Of a stretch of 35,778 nucleotides of DNA, positions 9,051 to 20,910 are shown piece after piece. Below the pieces are notes generated by a model. The model did not search any database. It saw only the letters and a program-made list of their open reading frames with translations, and was not told the origin of the DNA. Each line of letters begins with the position of its first letter. Position 1 is the stretch's first letter. The translations under genes were made by a program, and so were the position numbers. This DNA comes from a bacterium (GTDB lineage Bacteria > UBP6 > UBA1177 > JAGLDR01): NCBI GenBank assembly GCA_023145475.1, contig JAGLDR010000047.1, positions 1-35,778 of the forward strand, read 5' to 3'.

Positions 9051-9833
9051 TTATTTTAACTCAGCTTCTCTCTTTTTTATTTTCAAAAGGAAGGCAATGG
9101 GTCCACCTATCAGCCCAAATATGAGAAAAAATGATTCAACTCGCGTGAAAATCGACATCCAGCCAGTAAGAAGTGAGAGTGCAGCAAAGAAATAGATATC
9201 GACCTCATTAAACTTAAAAATTGATAAAAATGCACTACCTAACCATTTAAGCCACTCTATTATTGTTCTTTCTGGCGGCAGCTTTTGTAGTCTTTTTGCA
9301 CTCTTTTTTGTTGCCCACTCCTCTAAATCGCCCTTTTTGGTATGATATTTCAACTCTAAATCTTTAATAACAACCTCTGTTATCCACTTGCTATAATTTG
9401 CAATAAATGCTCCTGTTACACCCGCCATTGGAAGAATAATATCCCACATCGAGTGCGTTATAAGCCATGCTCTATATCCCATCGCCCAAAAAAGCAAAAC
9501 AAATGTAACAGCATCAGTCACCTTGTCATAAATATTTCCAAAAGCTGATGAAGTCTCGTGATAACGGGCAATTGTGCCATCCATATTATCAAGAACAAGT
9601 CCTAAATTGATTAAAACTGCACCCCAGACTGCTCCGGTATAAGTGTGTACAAAAGCGATAAAATAGAGGGCAATAAGCTTCACAAAAAGTGATGCAGTTG
9701 TTACCCGATTCGGTGTTAACCACCGTTTTTCAATAAAAGGATAGAGAAAAAGTATGGTCAGTGGACGAGCAAAAATCATCGCCCAAAAATCATCTGATTG
9801 AAAGTTGCGTAATCGCTGTAATCGTGTTTTCAT
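9051..9833 (-). CDS. CDP-alcohol phosphatidyltransferase family membrane protein
   Basis: NLGLVLDNMDGTIARYHETSSAFGNIYDKVTD resembles the DG(x)2AR(x)8G(x)3D(x)3D signature; start adjusted to ATG 9833 (MKTRLQRLRNF) after GAGGGTAG. Confidence 0.85.
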   Translation of the reverse strand: MKTRLQRLRNFQSDDFWAMIFARPLTILFLYPFIEKRWLTPNRVTTASLFVKLIALYFIAFVHTYTGAVWGAVLINLGLVLDNMDGTIARYHETSSAFGNIYDKVTDAVTFVLLFWAMGYRAWLITHSMWDIILPMAGVTGAFIANYSKWITEVVIKDLELKYHTKKGDLEEWATKKSAKRLQKLPPERTIIEWLKWLGSAFLSIFKFNEVDIYFFAALSLLTGWMSIFTRVESFFLIFGLIGGPIAFLLKIKKREAELK

Positions 9834-9972
9834 TTGTCTACCCTCATTATAAACAACGGAGACAAGGCATGCCTTGTCTCTACGGAAATACAAAACCATT
9901 GTAAATAAATACTGTTTTTTTACGAATAATTTTGTTAGAGTGCCACAGATTGTATGATTTCAGGAGAATCAG

Positions 9973-10500
9973 ATGCTCAAAACCGGTGAAAAAGAGGTCT
10001 TTAATGCGGGAATCTTTCGTATTGCCGATATTACCTTGCTTAACGATAAAAAAGAGGAGATTCATCACTCAGCCGTCCGGTTTGTTAAAACGGTCTGCGT
10101 TTTACCAATAACCAGTGATGGGAAAATTTGGTTAGAGCGACAATATCGCAGTCCTATTGATAAGACTGTCATTGAAATCCCCGCAGGAAAGATGGATCCA
10201 GGAGAAATACCAGAAGAGACAATGAAACGAGAGATTGAAGAAGAGATGGGTCTAAGAGTCATCTCATTTGAGGAACGATTTCAAGCCTTTGTAACATGTG
10301 GATATAGCGATGAATATATGCACTATTTCACTGCTATTGTTGAGAAAATACCGAAGGGAGAACGAAAATATTTTGAAGACCCAGATGAAGAAATCACCCT
10401 CTTTTCAGTAACAAAATCAGAAGCAAAAGAGTTGGTAAAATCAGGTGAAATAGAGGACGCAAAAACTATTATGATGTTACTTGACCACTTTGCAAAGTAA
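9973..10500 (+). CDS. NUDIX hydrolase (ADP-ribose pyrophosphatase-like)
   Basis: Nudix box GKMDPGEIPEETMKREIEEEMGL; upstream AGGAGAATCAG-ATG. Confidence 0.93.
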   Translation: MLKTGEKEVFNAGIFRIADITLLNDKKEEIHHSAVRFVKTVCVLPITSDGKIWLERQYRSPIDKTVIEIPAGKMDPGEIPEETMKREIEEEMGLRVISFEERFQAFVTCGYSDEYMHYFTAIVEKIPKGERKYFEDPDEEITLFSVTKSEAKELVKSGEIEDAKTIMMLLDHFAK

Positions 10501-10502
10501 TC

Positions 10503-11801
10503 TTATAGAATATTAAGAATAAGCGGTGATTCACTCTTTTTATCTGCAATCACTATACTATTAGCAACAATATCAAAGGCGCGGCTGAGCTTTTCTTGAG
10601 TACGATAATAGATGGTATAGAGCAGTTCGCCTCTCTCTACATAGTCACCAACTTTTTTGGCAAAAACAAATCCTGTTGCAGGGTCGATAACATCTTTTTG
10701 AACCTTTCTTCCCCCGTCAAGTTCAATCAAACCGAGTCCAAAAGAGAGCGCGTTCATCTCGCTGATATATCCCGATTTCTCTGCACGAATTGGCTTACTG
10801 TATGGTGCTTTTGGCAACTTATCTGGATGTTCAAGCTGTGATATGTCGGCTCCATGTGCTGCAGAAATTCTTAAAAATCGTTCAAATGCTGAGCCATCGG
10901 CCAACTTCTCCTCTGCCTTTTTCACTCCAGCATGATACGAATCAACCATTCCCTCTGAATAGAGCAATTTTGCAGCCATTCCAACGACAAGCTCCGTCAC
11001 TTGCGGAATATGCTCACCACGCAAAACAGCGAGAGACTCCTCAATCTCGAGGGCGTTCCCCACACTATATCCGAGCGGCTCATCCATAGCAGTAAAAAAA
11101 ACATTTACGGCTGTTTGCATCTCTGATGCCAGCCCAATCATCGTATCAGCAAGAACCTCCGCAGGCCCGATAGACTTCATAAATGCCCCTCGACCAACTT
11201 TTACATCTAAAAGCAATCGTCCTATCCCTTCTGCCAACTTCTTACTCATAATACTACTGGCAATCAGAGGAATTGAGGCAACAGTCGCCGTTACATCACG
11301 CAGAGCATAAAGACGCTTGTCAAGTGGCGCAATATCACCTGTTTGACCAATAAGAGAGCAGTGCTCGTCTCTGACAATTCTTTTAAAATCATCAAGTGGC
11401 AGGTTGACATTAAACCCTGATATTGACTCAAGTTTATCAAGTGTTCCGCCTGTGTGGCCAAGACCGCGACCTGAAATCATCGGCACATAAAACCCAAGCT
11501 CAGCAAGCAACGGTGCAAGAGGAATACTTATCTTATCGCCCACGCCTCCGGTGCTATGTTTATCGACAACGGGGCCATCAATTCCGGAAAACGAAAGCAA
11601 TTTTCCGCTATGCAACATAACAGATGTCCATATCGAAAGCTCCTCTTGATCAAAACCATTCAGATAAATCGCCATCAACATTGCAGACATTTGATAATCT
11701 GTAACCGAGCCCTCAAGATAACTTTTCATAAAAAATTTAATCTGAGTAGAAGACAACTTTTTACCATCTCTCTTATTCGCAATAATGGTAACAGGCAACA
11801 T
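10503..11801 (-). CDS. Thymidine / pyrimidine-nucleoside phosphorylase
   Basis: Signature DKHSTGGVGDKISIPLAPLLAELGFYVPMISGRGLGHTGGTLDKLESI; 432 aa. Confidence 0.93.
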   Translation of the reverse strand: MLPVTIIANKRDGKKLSSTQIKFFMKSYLEGSVTDYQMSAMLMAIYLNGFDQEELSIWTSVMLHSGKLLSFSGIDGPVVDKHSTGGVGDKISIPLAPLLAELGFYVPMISGRGLGHTGGTLDKLESISGFNVNLPLDDFKRIVRDEHCSLIGQTGDIAPLDKRLYALRDVTATVASIPLIASSIMSKKLAEGIGRLLLDVKVGRGAFMKSIGPAEVLADTMIGLASEMQTAVNVFFTAMDEPLGYSVGNALEIEESLAVLRGEHIPQVTELVVGMAAKLLYSEGMVDSYHAGVKKAEEKLADGSAFERFLRISAAHGADISQLEHPDKLPKAPYSKPIRAEKSGYISEMNALSFGLGLIELDGGRKVQKDVIDPATGFVFAKKVGDYVERGELLYTIYYRTQEKLSRAFDIVANSIVIADKKSESPLILNIL

Positions 11802-11985
11802 CGTAGCTCTCCTCTAGTCAATTATCTTAAAGCAATTCTCACTATATTTAAAATAATGTCAAAATTCTTATCCTCTAGCATGCATTTACAGGCGTTTGCT
11901 TCCGAATGAACGAAGGAATATAGATATATTTCAAGTGAAATGAGAGAAGAAAACAACACAGAAATGCGCCATTCTCACTGCTGAT

Positions 11986-13338
<1,353 letters not shown>

Positions 13339-13570
13339 CTATAAAAAATAAATAAAACAAATGAAAAAAACATGGTCCTACTCAGACCGACTGCATTGTA
13401 CGACAAAAAAGAAGAGAATCAAGAAAAAAGATATCTTTTTTTACATTCATAACACCTTGTTTTTACTGAACAAATCGACCAGCAAAGGAGGTGCGACACA
13501 AAATATTGATTCAGCACCCTAAAAGACATATACAATAGAAGGAGTCTGAATCTATTGCCGCGAGGAAGAG

Positions 13571-16531
13571 ATGTATTTTGAAGAGCTTACCGACATCATA
13601 GACAAGTATCGTTCTAACACTGATATTTTTCACGATTTGATGCCACACAAGATGCGTGAGATTCTTCTCGTCTCAACGCTGTACGATGCCTTTATCCTTG
13701 AAAGAGAGGGTCAACTCTCAGAGCAAATTTATGGCGAATATTACCAACTCAACTTGCAGTCTGCTCCCCGTATTATTTCAACATACTCCGTTCAGGGTGC
13801 ACTTAAGAAATTAAAACAGAAAAGATTTGACCTTGTCATTCTGATGGTTGGACTTGATTTTGATACACCGTTGTTGCTCAGCTCAAAGATTAAAGATATT
13901 TTCCCAAAACTCCCCGTTGTTATGCTCTTTAACAACAACTCTAACTTGCAACTTTTTAATGAGAAAGAGCTTCTAACCACCCATATTGACCGCTCTTTTG
14001 TCTGGAACGGAGATAGCTCTGTCTTTTTAGCTATGATTAAGTGTGTTGAGGATAGAAAAAACAGTACAAAAGATACCAAACTCGGTCAAGTTCGTGTTAT
14101 TCTCCTTGTCGAAGATAATATAAAGTACTACTCTCGCTATCTTCCCCTGCTCTACTCAGAAATCCTCAAACTAACGCAAGCACTCATTGCTGAAGAGGAG
14201 TTAGAGGAGATGAATAAGATGCTTCGAATGAGAGCAAGACCAAAAGTGCTTCTTGCAAGTAACTATGAAGAGGCTAAAAAACTCTATCTCAAATATGAGG
14301 ACTATCTGCTCGCTGTTATCTCGGATTTCAGCTTTCCAAAGAAGGGAGTTGAAGATAAAAATGCAGGGCCAAAATTGGTTAAATATATTCGCCACCGAAA
14401 CAAACATATTCCTATAAAGTTGCAGAGTGCAGAGAGCACAAATGCACTCGTTGCCGAAAAGATGGGCATCTCGTTTCTTGATAAAAACTCAGAAACTCTG
14501 ATTGCAGAACTACGAACATTTATAAGAAGTGATCTTGGCTTTGGTCCATTTTACTTTCGCTGTGCCGACAACAGTATTGTCGATACTGCAGACACTCTCG
14601 TAGCACTCAAACAGAAGTTGCTAGACATTCCAGATGAGATACTTGAAAGACACGCAAAAAAGGACGATTTCAGCACATGGTTGATGGCTCGCGGAGAGAT
14701 TCAGTTTGCTAAAATGCTTAAGAAAATCACATTTGACCACTTCTCTTCTACTAAAAAGATGCGCCAATTTATCATTCGAGTGCTGAATAACGCAAAGCAG
14801 GACAGAATTATCGGTCGAGTAGTCAATTTTAATGAAGAGATGTTTAACAGCGACCGCTATATCACTCGATTTTCTAATGGCTCACTTGGTGGCAAAGGGA
14901 GAGGACTCTCTTTTATCAACCATCTTTTAGAGCGAGCAAAATTCACACAACATATCAGAAATATTGAGATACTACTGCCAACAACTGCGATTATTGGCAC
15001 AAATGAGTTTGACTCTTTTATAGATCGCCATAATCTCTCAATATTTATACAAAAAGAGAGAGATTTACAGACTATTAAAGCACATTTTCTCTCTTTATCT
15101 CTCTCTGAGGCACTTCTTACCAAGTTAAAAAAGTTTATTGGCAAGGCAAAAAAACCAATTGCAGTCAGAAGCTCAGGACTGTTTGAAGATATGTTGATGC
15201 AGCCATTTGCAGGCATTTATGACACCTTTTTGCTTCCGAACAACCATCCTGATGCAGATGTCAGATTGAAACAGTTGAGTGACGCTATAAAACTTATCTA
15301 TGCCTCGATATTTTCTCCAAAGGCACATGCCTACTTCCATGCTGTCCACTATAAAATTGAAGAGGAGAAGATGGCAGTTATTTTACAAGAGGTTGTCGGC
15401 GTACAAAATGAAAATCTCTTCTATCCACATATCAGCGGCGTGGCGGCTTCACGCAACCACTACCCCATCGAGAACCTCAAGCCAGAAGATGGTGTTGCCG
15501 TTGTTGCACTCGGACTTGGAACCTATGTTGTTGATGGAGAGAAGGCTTTTAGATTTTCGCCAAAATATCCAAAAATTGATATCGTCTCTCCTGAGCAGCA
15601 AATTGGCGCATCACAAAATCACTTTTATGCCCTCGATTTAGAAAACAGCACCCCAGATTTAATTGCTGGCGAGGAGGTTTGTTATAAAAAAGAGAATCTC
15701 CCAACCGCAGAAAAAGCGGGTATGCTTCTCCATCTTGCATCGGTGTACGACTATCAAGATCAGAGGATGAAGACAAGCCTTTCATATAAGGGAGCTCGCA
15801 TTCTTAACTTTGCTAACATATTGAAATATAACCAATTCCCTCTTGCGGAAGCGTTAGAGTTTATTCTTGACACTGGCTCTCGCGCAATGGGAAGTGAAGT
15901 AGAGATTGAGTTTGCTGTTGATATGAGTCAAAAAAGGGCGAGACTCTATCTTCTTCAACTAAAGCCGCTGATTCACAGTGAAGGAAATATAACAATCATA
16001 CCTGATGAAGTTGAAAAGGATGAGCTTCTGCTTTGCTCCAAAAAATCAATGGGAAATGGGATAAGAGACCACATAACAGATATCATTTTCATAAATCCAA
16101 ACTCTTTTGACAAATCAAAAACGGCGAAGATGGCACTGGAGGTTGGCGAGCTGAATAAGAGCCTCGTAGAAGAAGATAAACGGTATATTCTTATCGGACC
16201 AGGACGGTGGGGTACACGGGATCCATGGCTTGGAATCCCCGTCTCGTTTGATCAAATCTCACACGCCAATATCATTGTAGAGGCAGCCATTGGCGACTTT
16301 AAAATAGACTCATCACTTGGCTCTCACTTTTTTCATAATATCACCTCGATGAATATTGGATATATGACCGTCCCAGGAAACTCTGACGCAAGCTTTGTTG
16401 ATTGGGAGTGGCTTTCACAGCAAAAAGTTGTTAAAAAACTCCAGTATACCACACATATTCAACTCGACAAGCCTGTTTTTGCTAAATTAGATGGAAAAAA
16501 CAGCATCGGATACATTAAAAAATCGATTTAA
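13571..16531 (+). CDS. Receiver-like region fused to a pyruvate phosphate dikinase / PEP synthase N-terminal (nucleotide-binding) domain
   Basis: VRVILLVEDN receiver-like segment; GGKGRGLSFINHLLE and KPIAVRSSGLFEDMLMQPFAGIYDTFLLPNN of PPDK_N; no recognisable swivelling phospho-His or PEP-binding barrel; RBS GAGGAAGAG-ATG. Confidence 0.85.
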   Translation: MYFEELTDIIDKYRSNTDIFHDLMPHKMREILLVSTLYDAFILEREGQLSEQIYGEYYQLNLQSAPRIISTYSVQGALKKLKQKRFDLVILMVGLDFDTPLLLSSKIKDIFPKLPVVMLFNNNSNLQLFNEKELLTTHIDRSFVWNGDSSVFLAMIKCVEDRKNSTKDTKLGQVRVILLVEDNIKYYSRYLPLLYSEILKLTQALIAEEELEEMNKMLRMRARPKVLLASNYEEAKKLYLKYEDYLLAVISDFSFPKKGVEDKNAGPKLVKYIRHRNKHIPIKLQSAESTNALVAEKMGISFLDKNSETLIAELRTFIRSDLGFGPFYFRCADNSIVDTADTLVALKQKLLDIPDEILERHAKKDDFSTWLMARGEIQFAKMLKKITFDHFSSTKKMRQFIIRVLNNAKQDRIIGRVVNFNEEMFNSDRYITRFSNGSLGGKGRGLSFINHLLERAKFTQHIRNIEILLPTTAIIGTNEFDSFIDRHNLSIFIQKERDLQTIKAHFLSLSLSEALLTKLKKFIGKAKKPIAVRSSGLFEDMLMQPFAGIYDTFLLPNNHPDADVRLKQLSDAIKLIYASIFSPKAHAYFHAVHYKIEEEKMAVILQEVVGVQNENLFYPHISGVAASRNHYPIENLKPEDGVAVVALGLGTYVVDGEKAFRFSPKYPKIDIVSPEQQIGASQNHFYALDLENSTPDLIAGEEVCYKKENLPTAEKAGMLLHLASVYDYQDQRMKTSLSYKGARILNFANILKYNQFPLAEALEFILDTGSRAMGSEVEIEFAVDMSQKRARLYLLQLKPLIHSEGNITIIPDEVEKDELLLCSKKSMGNGIRDHITDIIFINPNSFDKSKTAKMALEVGELNKSLVEEDKRYILIGPGRWGTRDPWLGIPVSFDQISHANIIVEAAIGDFKIDSSLGSHFFHNITSMNIGYMTVPGNSDASFVDWEWLSQQKVVKKLQYTTHIQLDKPVFAKLDGKNSIGYIKKSI

Positions 16532-18090
16532 TCACGAATTCGGGCGTACAGCATTCCAATCGCTAAATAGAGAAGAAGAGCCCAGAGAAAGACATTTCCA
16601 TATTTGGCATAGAAAGTCTCAATCTTATAAATTGGCACCTCTTTATTGATAAGTATCCGCTCAAACAGTGGTGTCTGCAATGGCGCAGTGCCATCAGGCA
16701 AAATATAGCCACTCACCCCAATGTTCGCGACTCTGACAATCGTTCGCCCAGATTCAACGGCTCGAAAAAAGTAGAAGCTATTGTGCTGAAATGCGGCACT
16801 ACTTTTGCCAAACCAGGCATCGTTTGTAATATTGATAATCAACTCTGCTCCGTTGTTGACAAATCCTCTGACATTTTCTGAAAAGGTGCCATCAAAACAG
16901 ATAAGCGGAGAGACTTTAAGTCCACCATAATCATAGACGGTAAACTCCGTTCCACGAGAAAACGAACCAACGCTGTTTGGCACAACGGTTGAAAGCCCAA
17001 TAGAGTGCAAAAAATCACTCATTGGCAGATATTCGCCAAATGGAGCAAGACGAATTTTATCGTATATTTTCACAATCTTATCACCGTCAACATAGAGCGC
17101 TGAATTATAAAAATGGGTATTATGCAAATCAAACATATCACACCCAACCAACTGCTTTTTAAAGTACTTTGTATGACGAAAATGGTAGTCCCAAAGAGTT
17201 TTATATTTGTCATATCCTTTAGGCAAACGAAAGGGAAATGCCGCCTCGTGCCAGATAAGAAGAAAAGTATCATCATCGACACTATTTATCATATCTCGGT
17301 AGACAGAAATCACATCGTTAAAGGACATCTTCGGCCCTTCAACATCAAACTGGTTAACATTTGGTTGCATAAATGCCAGTTTTACCATCTTTTCAGGTCC
17401 CGTTTGCTCTATAAATCTCTTATGTTGCACTGAATAAATGGTAAGAAGAAAAACAACCACACCAAAAACGATGCTCTCTATTTTTCGTTTTTCTCCCTTT
17501 ATCCACGACCACGCAAGCAGGGAAGTCCAAACGATTAAGAATGATAAAATATAGATACCACCAATAGATGCTAGCTGGACAGTAATGGGGTTGTTATATT
17601 GTGAATGGCCAAGTGCATTCCAATAAAAATCAACCGGAAAATGAGCACGAATAGTCTCAACAGCAGTATAAAGTGCGGCAACAAGGTGGGGCGCGGCCAT
17701 CCCTCTGCGTTTTAAGAAACGGTAGAGCAAGATAAATCCATACCAAAACCCAACCTCACCAAGCATCATCAAAAACATCATAATGAGAGATGTTGCGATT
17801 GAGAGGTCTCCATAGACATACAGAGAGTTGAAAACCCAATAATAAACGGCAATATTAGGCGGTGTCAGCAAGAGGTAGGTCCAAAAAAACAGTTTTTTTC
17901 CCTCTTTTGCTTCATCAACAAAATAGAGAAGAATTGGCATGATAAAAAGGACAAATCCACTTCCAAATACTCGCGCTAACCAGACATCAGTTATCTGACC
18001 TGGAATAACAAGAGGAAATGAAAAGGTATATAAAAAATAGAAAAGAATAACCAGAAGAGGCGATTTATATCGCAAAACAAACGCTTTCAC
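16528..18090 (-). CDS. lnt: Apolipoprotein N-acyltransferase
   Basis: Multi-TM N-terminus plus nitrilase domain: WHEAAFPF, YDKIRLAPFGEYLP, LICFDGTFSENVR, ITNDAWFGKSSAAFQH. Confidence 0.92.
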   Translation of the reverse strand: MKAFVLRYKSPLLVILFYFLYTFSFPLVIPGQITDVWLARVFGSGFVLFIMPILLYFVDEAKEGKKLFFWTYLLLTPPNIAVYYWVFNSLYVYGDLSIATSLIMMFLMMLGEVGFWYGFILLYRFLKRRGMAAPHLVAALYTAVETIRAHFPVDFYWNALGHSQYNNPITVQLASIGGIYILSFLIVWTSLLAWSWIKGEKRKIESIVFGVVVFLLTIYSVQHKRFIEQTGPEKMVKLAFMQPNVNQFDVEGPKMSFNDVISVYRDMINSVDDDTFLLIWHEAAFPFRLPKGYDKYKTLWDYHFRHTKYFKKQLVGCDMFDLHNTHFYNSALYVDGDKIVKIYDKIRLAPFGEYLPMSDFLHSIGLSTVVPNSVGSFSRGTEFTVYDYGGLKVSPLICFDGTFSENVRGFVNNGAELIINITNDAWFGKSSAAFQHNSFYFFRAVESGRTIVRVANIGVSGYILPDGTAPLQTPLFERILINKEVPIYKIETFYAKYGNVFLWALLLYLAIGMLYARIRD

Positions 18091-18548
18091 CGTGAGACTC
18101 CATCAAATCCAAGTTTTTGCATATAGAATTTCTCTTTTTCTCGCATTACTTTCTGTTCGCCTTTTTCTTGATGATCATAGCCAAAAAGATGGAGTAAACC
18201 ATGCACTAAAACAAACGAATATTCATATTGTAGGGAAACGCCATACGATTTTGCGTGTCGCTCAACAACCTCTGGAGCAATCACCAAATCGCCAAGAAAA
18301 AAAGATGGAAAAGGAAGCTCTTCACCCTCCCTATCGGGAAATGAGAGAATATCGGTAGCTCTATCAATATCTCGAAACTCTCTATTTAACTTTCTCATCT
18401 CAGGGGAGCTCTCAAAAAGCAGTGAAAGTGTCAACTCCTCCCACAACTCTGTATCTTCTCCTTGAGCAACACTATTTGCAATCTCTAATATAGCTTCATT
18501 TGATAGTGGAATAGTGTTATGCGTGTTGTTTTGACTTTCTAGTTTCAT
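18087..18548 (-). CDS. ybeY: Endoribonuclease YbeY
   Basis: LVHGLLHLFGYDHQ metal-binding motif, RATDILSFP; RBS AAGGGG upstream of ATG 18548; 32-bp overlap with the preceding gene. Confidence 0.95.
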   Translation of the reverse strand: MKLESQNNTHNTIPLSNEAILEIANSVAQGEDTELWEELTLSLLFESSPEMRKLNREFRDIDRATDILSFPDREGEELPFPSFFLGDLVIAPEVVERHAKSYGVSLQYEYSFVLVHGLLHLFGYDHQEKGEQKVMREKEKFYMQKLGFDGVSR

Positions 18549-20910
18549 TCATCCCCTTCTTTTGCAGCTCTTCATAGTCAGGACGAACATGATAAACTCC
18601 TGACAATGTTTTTATAACACTTTCTTGGATTTTAGCAATATCACTAAATGTCATATTACAATCAGAGAGCTGGCCATCTTCCATAATACTTGAAACAATT
18701 AACTTAACCTTATCTCCAATTCTATCGTAAGTCTTATCTTCTCTGATACTTTTCACACTCGCTTCACATGCATCTGCAATCATAATCAGGCCGACCTCTC
18801 GTGATTGAGGTTTTTCCGCTTTATATCTAAAAGTTTCTTCAGATGCTGCCTTATCACTCTGCTTAGCTTGCTGCAGAAAATAGCGGACAAGCGAAGTCCC
18901 GTGATGCTGGTATGCGGCTGCTTCTATCTTCTCACCAAGATGGTACTGCTGCGCCAACTCTCGCCCATATTTAACATGACTAGTAATAATCATTGCCGAC
19001 ATACTTGGGGTAAGCTCATCATGCTTATTCGTGCCTGTCTGATTTTCAGCAAAATATTCAGGACGCTCCAGCTTTCCAATATCATGAAAATATGCCATCA
19101 CTTTACATGCTACAGGATTTATTCCTATTTCAGTGGCCGCCGCCTCAACTATTGCCCCGACATTTAAACTGTGTTGATAGGTACCATTTGCATGGACTGC
19201 CATTCGTTTTAAAAGGGGATGGTTAAGCGTCGAGTATTCAAGAAAAGTCAAATCTGTTGTATATCCAAAAATTTTCTCAAAAAATGGCAAAAGAGCCATA
19301 ATCAAAACACCAGAAAATATAGCACCAGAAAATGCAAAAACAAGTGCTCGTAACATATTATCTCTCGCCAGTGTCAAATCGAGTGCAAAAATAAGAAGTG
19401 TGACCACACTCATAAAGAGTGCTAGAAAGAGGCTCTTTTGCCAAACTGCGCCCCTCGTTGTAATATGTTGTAACAGATAGAGATATGCCATAGAGCCTAC
19501 AATGTAGTAAGCAGGAAAATAGAAGTTATGCGGTAACACAAGAAAAAACACAAGAATGGTTGTGAGAAGAAAGAAAAGCGCCGTCTCAGTGTTCACCAAC
19601 AACTTTACAATTGCAATAAGCGCTGGAAATGGCAAAAGAAAATAGAATATTCTTGCATCTACATTCCCCATCCAATCACTAAAAGGAATACTCATCGCAA
19701 TAATAGATTTCCAAAGAAGAAGCAAGAAAAGCAACAAAACGCCCATTAACAGAAGCTCAGCAACGGTAAACTTTGCCTTTTTAATATTGTGATTAAAAGC
19801 AACGAACATAACAAAAACAACCAAAAAGAGATAGATAAAGTTTTTAACAGCAACACTCCAAATGCTTTTTTGTTGCTCGACTGCGCGAATTGCTCTAAAT
19901 ATCTTAATATCCTGCTCTGTAATCTTCTCGCCTGCTCTTCGAATAAGCTCACCATATTTAACAGAAAACTCACTGACAGGAGCCTTCTTTCGTGCCTCAT
20001 TACGCATTGTAGTTGTCTCTTCTTCACTAAAAGAGATGTTATCTTTCAGAAGAGTCTCGGTAAGAGCAATAACCATTGCAACACCTTGCGGAGTCAACTC
20101 TTTAGCAATATCCATCGTCTTTTGGAGATGCGCAAGCTCAAAAGAGAGGGTGCGTCTTGTAATAAGACGATAGCGCGGAACAGGAGTTTGAGACTCTCCT
20201 TGCTGTATTTGAATGACATTTTGCGCATAGTCACTGGGCAACCCAATCCTTAAAATCGTATAAGAATTAAGCTTATCTATCAACTTAAAAAACCACTCAT
20301 CGACCTTCGGATTAAAAAGATTTTCAACAAGTGAAACATAGAGAGATTCATTCAAAATTCGTCCTGTACTCTCTTCAACAGTCGCTTTCATTCCAAGCAA
20401 ATCTCTTCGCAACTCTTCTGATAGCGGAGTGCTGCGATCAAGCAAATCAGAATAAAGTCGCTCTTTAATCAGCCCCTCAAACTCTTTTGGAATTTCAGCA
20501 CCACTCTTTCTCAGTGTGGTTAACTCTCTCTCCTTAATAAAAGAGCGCATCATCACAAATGCAGACCGCATCTTTTCATACGATGCACTATTATTTATCA
20601 CAAGATATTGATTAGGAACCTTTGCCTCTGCATTCATTCTATTTTGGCGTGTCTTGTCCTCATCAATTATAGAGATATCTTTGCCCGCACGAAACGAGAA
20701 TTGCATAATCTTTCCAGCATCAGAATCTAACACGGGCAAATCAAGCAGAAGTGAATCCGGCAAAGTAAAATAGGTTATAGCAAGCAAGAAGAGAAGCAAC
20801 AGACCCCATCGAGAAGGACCATCCTCCCTGCGTAACCATGCCAAATAACTACGAAATTGTTGATTGAAAGAGGCTGAAAGCCTCGCCTGTAGCGTTGTTA
20901 TAAATTTCAC
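18517..20910 (-). CDS. PgpH-like 7TM-HD protein (candidate cyclic-di-AMP phosphodiesterase family)
   Basis: 797 aa; N-terminal TM, extracytoplasmic region, 7TM region and HD domain (HANGTYQHSLNVGAIVEAAA...YFHDIGKLERPEYF...QHHGTSLVRYF). Confidence 0.9.
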   Translation of the reverse strand: MKFITTLQARLSASFNQQFRSYLAWLRREDGPSRWGLLLLFLLAITYFTLPDSLLLDLPVLDSDAGKIMQFSFRAGKDISIIDEDKTRQNRMNAEAKVPNQYLVINNSASYEKMRSAFVMMRSFIKERELTTLRKSGAEIPKEFEGLIKERLYSDLLDRSTPLSEELRRDLLGMKATVEESTGRILNESLYVSLVENLFNPKVDEWFFKLIDKLNSYTILRIGLPSDYAQNVIQIQQGESQTPVPRYRLITRRTLSFELAHLQKTMDIAKELTPQGVAMVIALTETLLKDNISFSEEETTTMRNEARKKAPVSEFSVKYGELIRRAGEKITEQDIKIFRAIRAVEQQKSIWSVAVKNFIYLFLVVFVMFVAFNHNIKKAKFTVAELLLMGVLLLFLLLLWKSIIAMSIPFSDWMGNVDARIFYFLLPFPALIAIVKLLVNTETALFFLLTTILVFFLVLPHNFYFPAYYIVGSMAYLYLLQHITTRGAVWQKSLFLALFMSVVTLLIFALDLTLARDNMLRALVFAFSGAIFSGVLIMALLPFFEKIFGYTTDLTFLEYSTLNHPLLKRMAVHANGTYQHSLNVGAIVEAAATEIGINPVACKVMAYFHDIGKLERPEYFAENQTGTNKHDELTPSMSAMIITSHVKYGRELAQQYHLGEKIEAAAYQHHGTSLVRYFLQQAKQSDKAASEETFRYKAEKPQSREVGLIMIADACEASVKSIREDKTYDRIGDKVKLIVSSIMEDGQLSDCNMTFSDIAKIQESVIKTLSGVYHVRPDYEELQKKGMNETRKSKQHA

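Noticed and set aside
16525-16534. Convergent gene pair with overlapping stop codons (also 10500/10503 and 27600/27606)
   Set aside because: Unusual-looking but common in compact genomes; not informative alone.
19789-20253. 154-aa + strand ORF (and the overlapping 19862-20173 ORF)
   Set aside because: Antisense to the PgpH-like gene, which is clearly coding; likely a codon-bias shadow ORF.
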